Below, piece after piece: positions 60,865 to 64,000 of a stretch of 64,000 bases of DNA (its first letter is position 1; each line of letters opens with the position of its first letter). The translations under genes and the position numbers were made by a program. Below the pieces are notes generated by a model that saw nothing but the letters and a program-made list of their open reading frames with translations, was not told the origin of the DNA and searched no databases. Origin of the DNA: SAR202 cluster bacterium (lineage in GTDB: Bacteria; Chloroflexota; Dehalococcoidia; Lucifugimonadales; UBA826); the NCBI GenBank assembly GCA_009392815.1, contig VFFS01000055.1:1-64000 (forward strand). The letters are read 5' to 3'.

Positions 60865-61465
60865 ATCTTAATTTCACTCCTCTTTCAGTCCTCAACGCCA
60901 CGAGCGGACGGTAGAACAACTTTTTCCCGTGATTCTGATGAGGCAGAGGGAACTGTTCATCAGGTCATCGAATTAACGTGTGGCGCATTTTCTTATATTT
61001 GTCAAAAAAATGTCAAGCCCTAAAGGTGGTTGTTTATATTAATTTTTCTTTTTTTAAATTTTGTATAAAACTTTTGTTCTATTTATATAGCTAGCTAAAA
61101 TAGAATCTCATATTAAACAAAAACTTTGAAGAATTTGTTAAACACCCAAATGATTTTAAAATCCTGAATACCAGTTACAATGCGGAGAGCAAGTTAAATT
61201 AAAATTTATATAAGTATAGTTTTTATATGAATTATGTAAAACTAAAAAGTGTCCCTATAGCAAATTGTTATCAGTGAAAGTTCATTGACACCTCAACGAA
61301 GCGATTGGTAATCTCTAAGCTGATTTATCTAGATTCAATTTCAAGAATTTGCGCTTAATTAACCAACTATGAGAACACATCCGTATGTCCATACAGAGAA
61401 TTCTGCGAAACTATATGTGGCTAAAATCGTAAGTTAACTTTCCCGGTACGGAGGACCTGTTTGCA

Positions 61466-62266
61466 ATGTCCATAAATATTATTGTGTGTGCTAAGCAAGT
61501 GATGGACCCAGAAACACCTTCGTCTGCGTTCAGCGTGGATTCAGATATTAAACAAGTCACACCAGTGCAAGGCATACCCCCAGTCGTGAACGGCTTTTGT
61601 GAAAATGCTGTTGAGGCAGCGTTGCAAATCAGGGAAGCAGCTGGAGGTGGTACGGTAACTGTATTATCTGTCGGTAACGAATTTGTTATGGATGTTATGA
61701 AGAAACCTCTCTCAATGGGTGCTGATAGTATGATCCTCATTCAAGATCAGCTTTGTGAGAACCTCGATGCTTTAGGAACGGTGAATGTACTCAGTGCCGC
61801 AATCACCCGAGCAGGAGAGTTCGATCTCATTTTGTGTGGCCAGCAAGCATCTGACTGGGATAACGCCCATGTCCCACTAGGGTTGTCAGAAACCTTGGGA
61901 ATACCCTGCCTCACTGAGGCCAAAAATATTGAGATTGGTGACGACTCAGTAACTGTAAATAGCTCAAGAACGGATGGGTATGAAGTTTTCGAGGCCAACT
62001 TACCAGCCTTGATCACCGTTAATAATGAAATTGGTGAGCCTCGGTATCCAACCCTTCGGGGAATTATGCAAGCAAGCAGAAAAACCCCAGAAATTTTGTC
62101 ACTTTCGGACCTTGGGTTATCAGAAGATCAGATGGCCCCAGCAATGGCGCTCTCGGACCTTTATATTCCAGTCAGTGAAGCACAATGTGAAATCATTGAG
62201 GGTGAAGACGACGCAGATTCCGGAAGGTTGCTAGCACTAAAACTTCGAGAAGCCAAAATAATATAA
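61466..62266 (+). CDS. etfB: Electron transfer flavoprotein beta subunit
   Basis: IIVCAKQVMDPETP; DLILCGQQASDWDNAHVPLGLSETLGIP. Confidence 0.93.
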   Translation: MSINIIVCAKQVMDPETPSSAFSVDSDIKQVTPVQGIPPVVNGFCENAVEAALQIREAAGGGTVTVLSVGNEFVMDVMKKPLSMGADSMILIQDQLCENLDALGTVNVLSAAITRAGEFDLILCGQQASDWDNAHVPLGLSETLGIPCLTEAKNIEIGDDSVTVNSSRTDGYEVFEANLPALITVNNEIGEPRYPTLRGIMQASRKTPEILSLSDLGLSEDQMAPAMALSDLYIPVSEAQCEIIEGEDDADSGRLLALKLREAKII

Positions 62267-62345
62267 GCTCCCTTAATCTGAATTTATTAAATGGTATAGA
62301 CACCAAAAATCACTAACTCGTGAAAGTAAAAACAGGAACAATAAT

Positions 62346-63338
62346 ATGTCTGAAATTCTGGTTCTAGCGGAGATAGAAAATGGAACACTACACTCGACAG
62401 CAGGAGAGCTACTAGCAGCAGCAAGAAAACTCGCCGCCGAACTAAACCTAGATGTTTCAGCAGCTTTATTTGGAGAAATAACAGAGGATATTACTGGAGA
62501 AGTCGTCGCATTAGGGGCTGATAATGTCTATACCGCTTCCCACCCAAAACTCGCCTCCAATGTAGCTGACGCCCACGTGGCAGCCCTTGAACAAATATGT
62601 CAGCAGGCGTCACCTACAGCTGTGCTAACAGCGAAAACACCTTTGGGTCGCGTAGTTGGACCAAGATTGGCTTACCGAATGGGTGTTGGAGTTGCCCAGG
62701 ACTGTATGAACGTCACAGGTGAAAAGATATCGGGGAAAATAACGGTTACAAGACCCGTGTACGGAGGGAATGCAATGGCGGCATTCACTTTCACAGATAA
62801 GAACCCACAATTCATTGTCGTAAGAGTTAAGGCTTTTGAGGCTCTGGAGAGAGATGATAGTAGGGTTGGGCGAATAGTTGAGCTGGATATGGACATCGCT
62901 GATGATCAAATCAAGGTTAAATTGATAGAAACAGTCAAAGAAGAATCAGAGGGCGTAAAACTAGAAGACGCGTCAGTTATTGTAAGCGGAGGGCGTGGGC
63001 TTGGTGGTCCGGAGCCATTTTCGCAACTAGAAGAGCTAGCTAAGATGTTCAATGGTGCCGTTGGCGCCTCACGGGCGGTATGTGACGCCGGTTGGCTTGA
63101 TCACTCCTACCAGGTTGGTCTTACAGGAAAAACAGTTAGTCCAGATCTGTATATAACAGTCGGAATATCTGGTGCTAGCCAGCATATGGCAGGGTGCTCA
63201 TCATCAAAAAGTATTGTGGCTATTAATAAAGATAGTGAAGCAAACATATTCAAAGAAGCTTCGTTTGGGGTTGTAGGGGATTGGGAGAAAGTACTCCCTT
63301 CATTCACGGCAACGGTGCAAGAACTACTTAGTTCGTAA
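62346..63338 (+). CDS. etfA: Electron transfer flavoprotein alpha subunit
   Basis: VIVSGGRGLGGPEPFSQLEELAKMFNGAVGASRAVCDAGW; VGISGASQHMAGCSSSKSIVAINKDSEANIF. Confidence 0.96.
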   Translation: MSEILVLAEIENGTLHSTAGELLAAARKLAAELNLDVSAALFGEITEDITGEVVALGADNVYTASHPKLASNVADAHVAALEQICQQASPTAVLTAKTPLGRVVGPRLAYRMGVGVAQDCMNVTGEKISGKITVTRPVYGGNAMAAFTFTDKNPQFIVVRVKAFEALERDDSRVGRIVELDMDIADDQIKVKLIETVKEESEGVKLEDASVIVSGGRGLGGPEPFSQLEELAKMFNGAVGASRAVCDAGWLDHSYQVGLTGKTVSPDLYITVGISGASQHMAGCSSSKSIVAINKDSEANIFKEASFGVVGDWEKVLPSFTATVQELLSS

Positions 63339-63428
63339 ATCACCTTCTGGCAAAATTTATGACACATTCACCAAATACACATTAAAACAAGAAATTCGGA
63401 GATTGACTCAGACTCATATCGTTACTCT

Positions 63429-63911
63429 GTGAAAATTCAAGAAGATAGTGGGAAACATATTGAAATGATGGGCAATCATTTTTTTGATGAATTAGAAGAA
63501 GTAAAGGAGAGCATACTAGAGGCAGATGTTCTGTCGCTATTCTTTCCATATTTTGGCAAGGCAATTCTTCTAGATACGAGAAGTAATGAAACTAACGGAC
63601 CAACCATATTACTAACTAAAATGGTTAGAAACCCTCAAGAACGAATCAGAAGCCTAGAACAGCTCAGACCCGGATTTCCAGACGTAGATAAAATGATTCT
63701 CATACCTTGGGTGCGATACATTTCGACTCTTATAGAAAGTGGAGTTTGGGCTTCAATAGTGACTCGCTTGGAGCAAACCACCTTCATAGATCCAGAAAAA
63801 TCTACTGACTCACTACTTTTGGAGCTCAAGGAAATGGAACGTATCGAGTTAATTTCTGCGATAAGGGGCCCAAAATATGAAACTATCTGGTCTCTACGTA
63901 AAGATATATAG
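63429..63911 (+). CDS. Hypothetical protein (160 aa)
   Basis: Open frame with GTG start downstream of etfA; no family recognised. Confidence 0.5.
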   Translation: MKIQEDSGKHIEMMGNHFFDELEEVKESILEADVLSLFFPYFGKAILLDTRSNETNGPTILLTKMVRNPQERIRSLEQLRPGFPDVDKMILIPWVRYISTLIESGVWASIVTRLEQTTFIDPEKSTDSLLLELKEMERIELISAIRGPKYETIWSLRKDI

Positions 63912-64000
63912 CGCCCTAGATTTTATATCGCAAACTCCCCTTCGAATCATTTGACGGACAGTAATCCACATCAGAAACGTTTTACCAACCAAGTGTATTC

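Noticed and set aside
63321-63334. GAACTA-ct-TAGTTC palindrome at the etfA 3' end
   Set aside because: Within coding sequence just before the stop; too short with a 2-nt centre to argue for function.
1-64000. CRISPR array, IS element, prophage, toxin-antitoxin or defence island
   Set aside because: No regularly spaced repeats, transposase, integrase, Cas or recognisable defence or phage motifs seen; the genes are mostly housekeeping and metabolic.

Overview
The window is a gene-dense, moderately AT-rich bacterial chromosomal segment with no rRNA, IS element, phage block or CRISPR array. Gene content suggests an uncultured Chloroflexota (SAR202/Dehalococcoidia-like) genome; this is inference only. 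Recognisable blocks: BCCP/OadB/OadG sodium-pump subunits; a suf Fe-S operon with two SufU-type scaffolds and an Rrf2 regulator; an 11-subunit complex I operon (nuoABCDHIJKLMN, no nuoEFG) with an extra small gene between nuoK and nuoL; NAD kinase, NUDIX and M20 peptidase; otsB and glmU; a collagen-like lipoprotein; tRNA-Arg(CCG); a Dpp-type ABC transporter; prfB; priA, rplS, maf-tatB-tatC, rlmD-like and lipA; and etfBA. The most interesting items are: (1) two tandem desulforedoxin-like microprotein genes (38 and 47 aa), absent from the supplied ORF track, downstream of a MTHFR-like gene and a zinc-ribbon gene; (2) an intact prfB +1 programmed frameshift site (CTT TGA C) that extends prfB beyond the listed ORF; (3) an 18-bp perfect inverted repeat bracketing the RBS and start codon of an LLM-family oxidoreductase; (4) a set of inverted repeats overlapping stop codons; and (5) an AGAACA operator-like array upstream of an uncharacterised 88-aa gene. 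All calls come from reading the sequence; no database searches were run.
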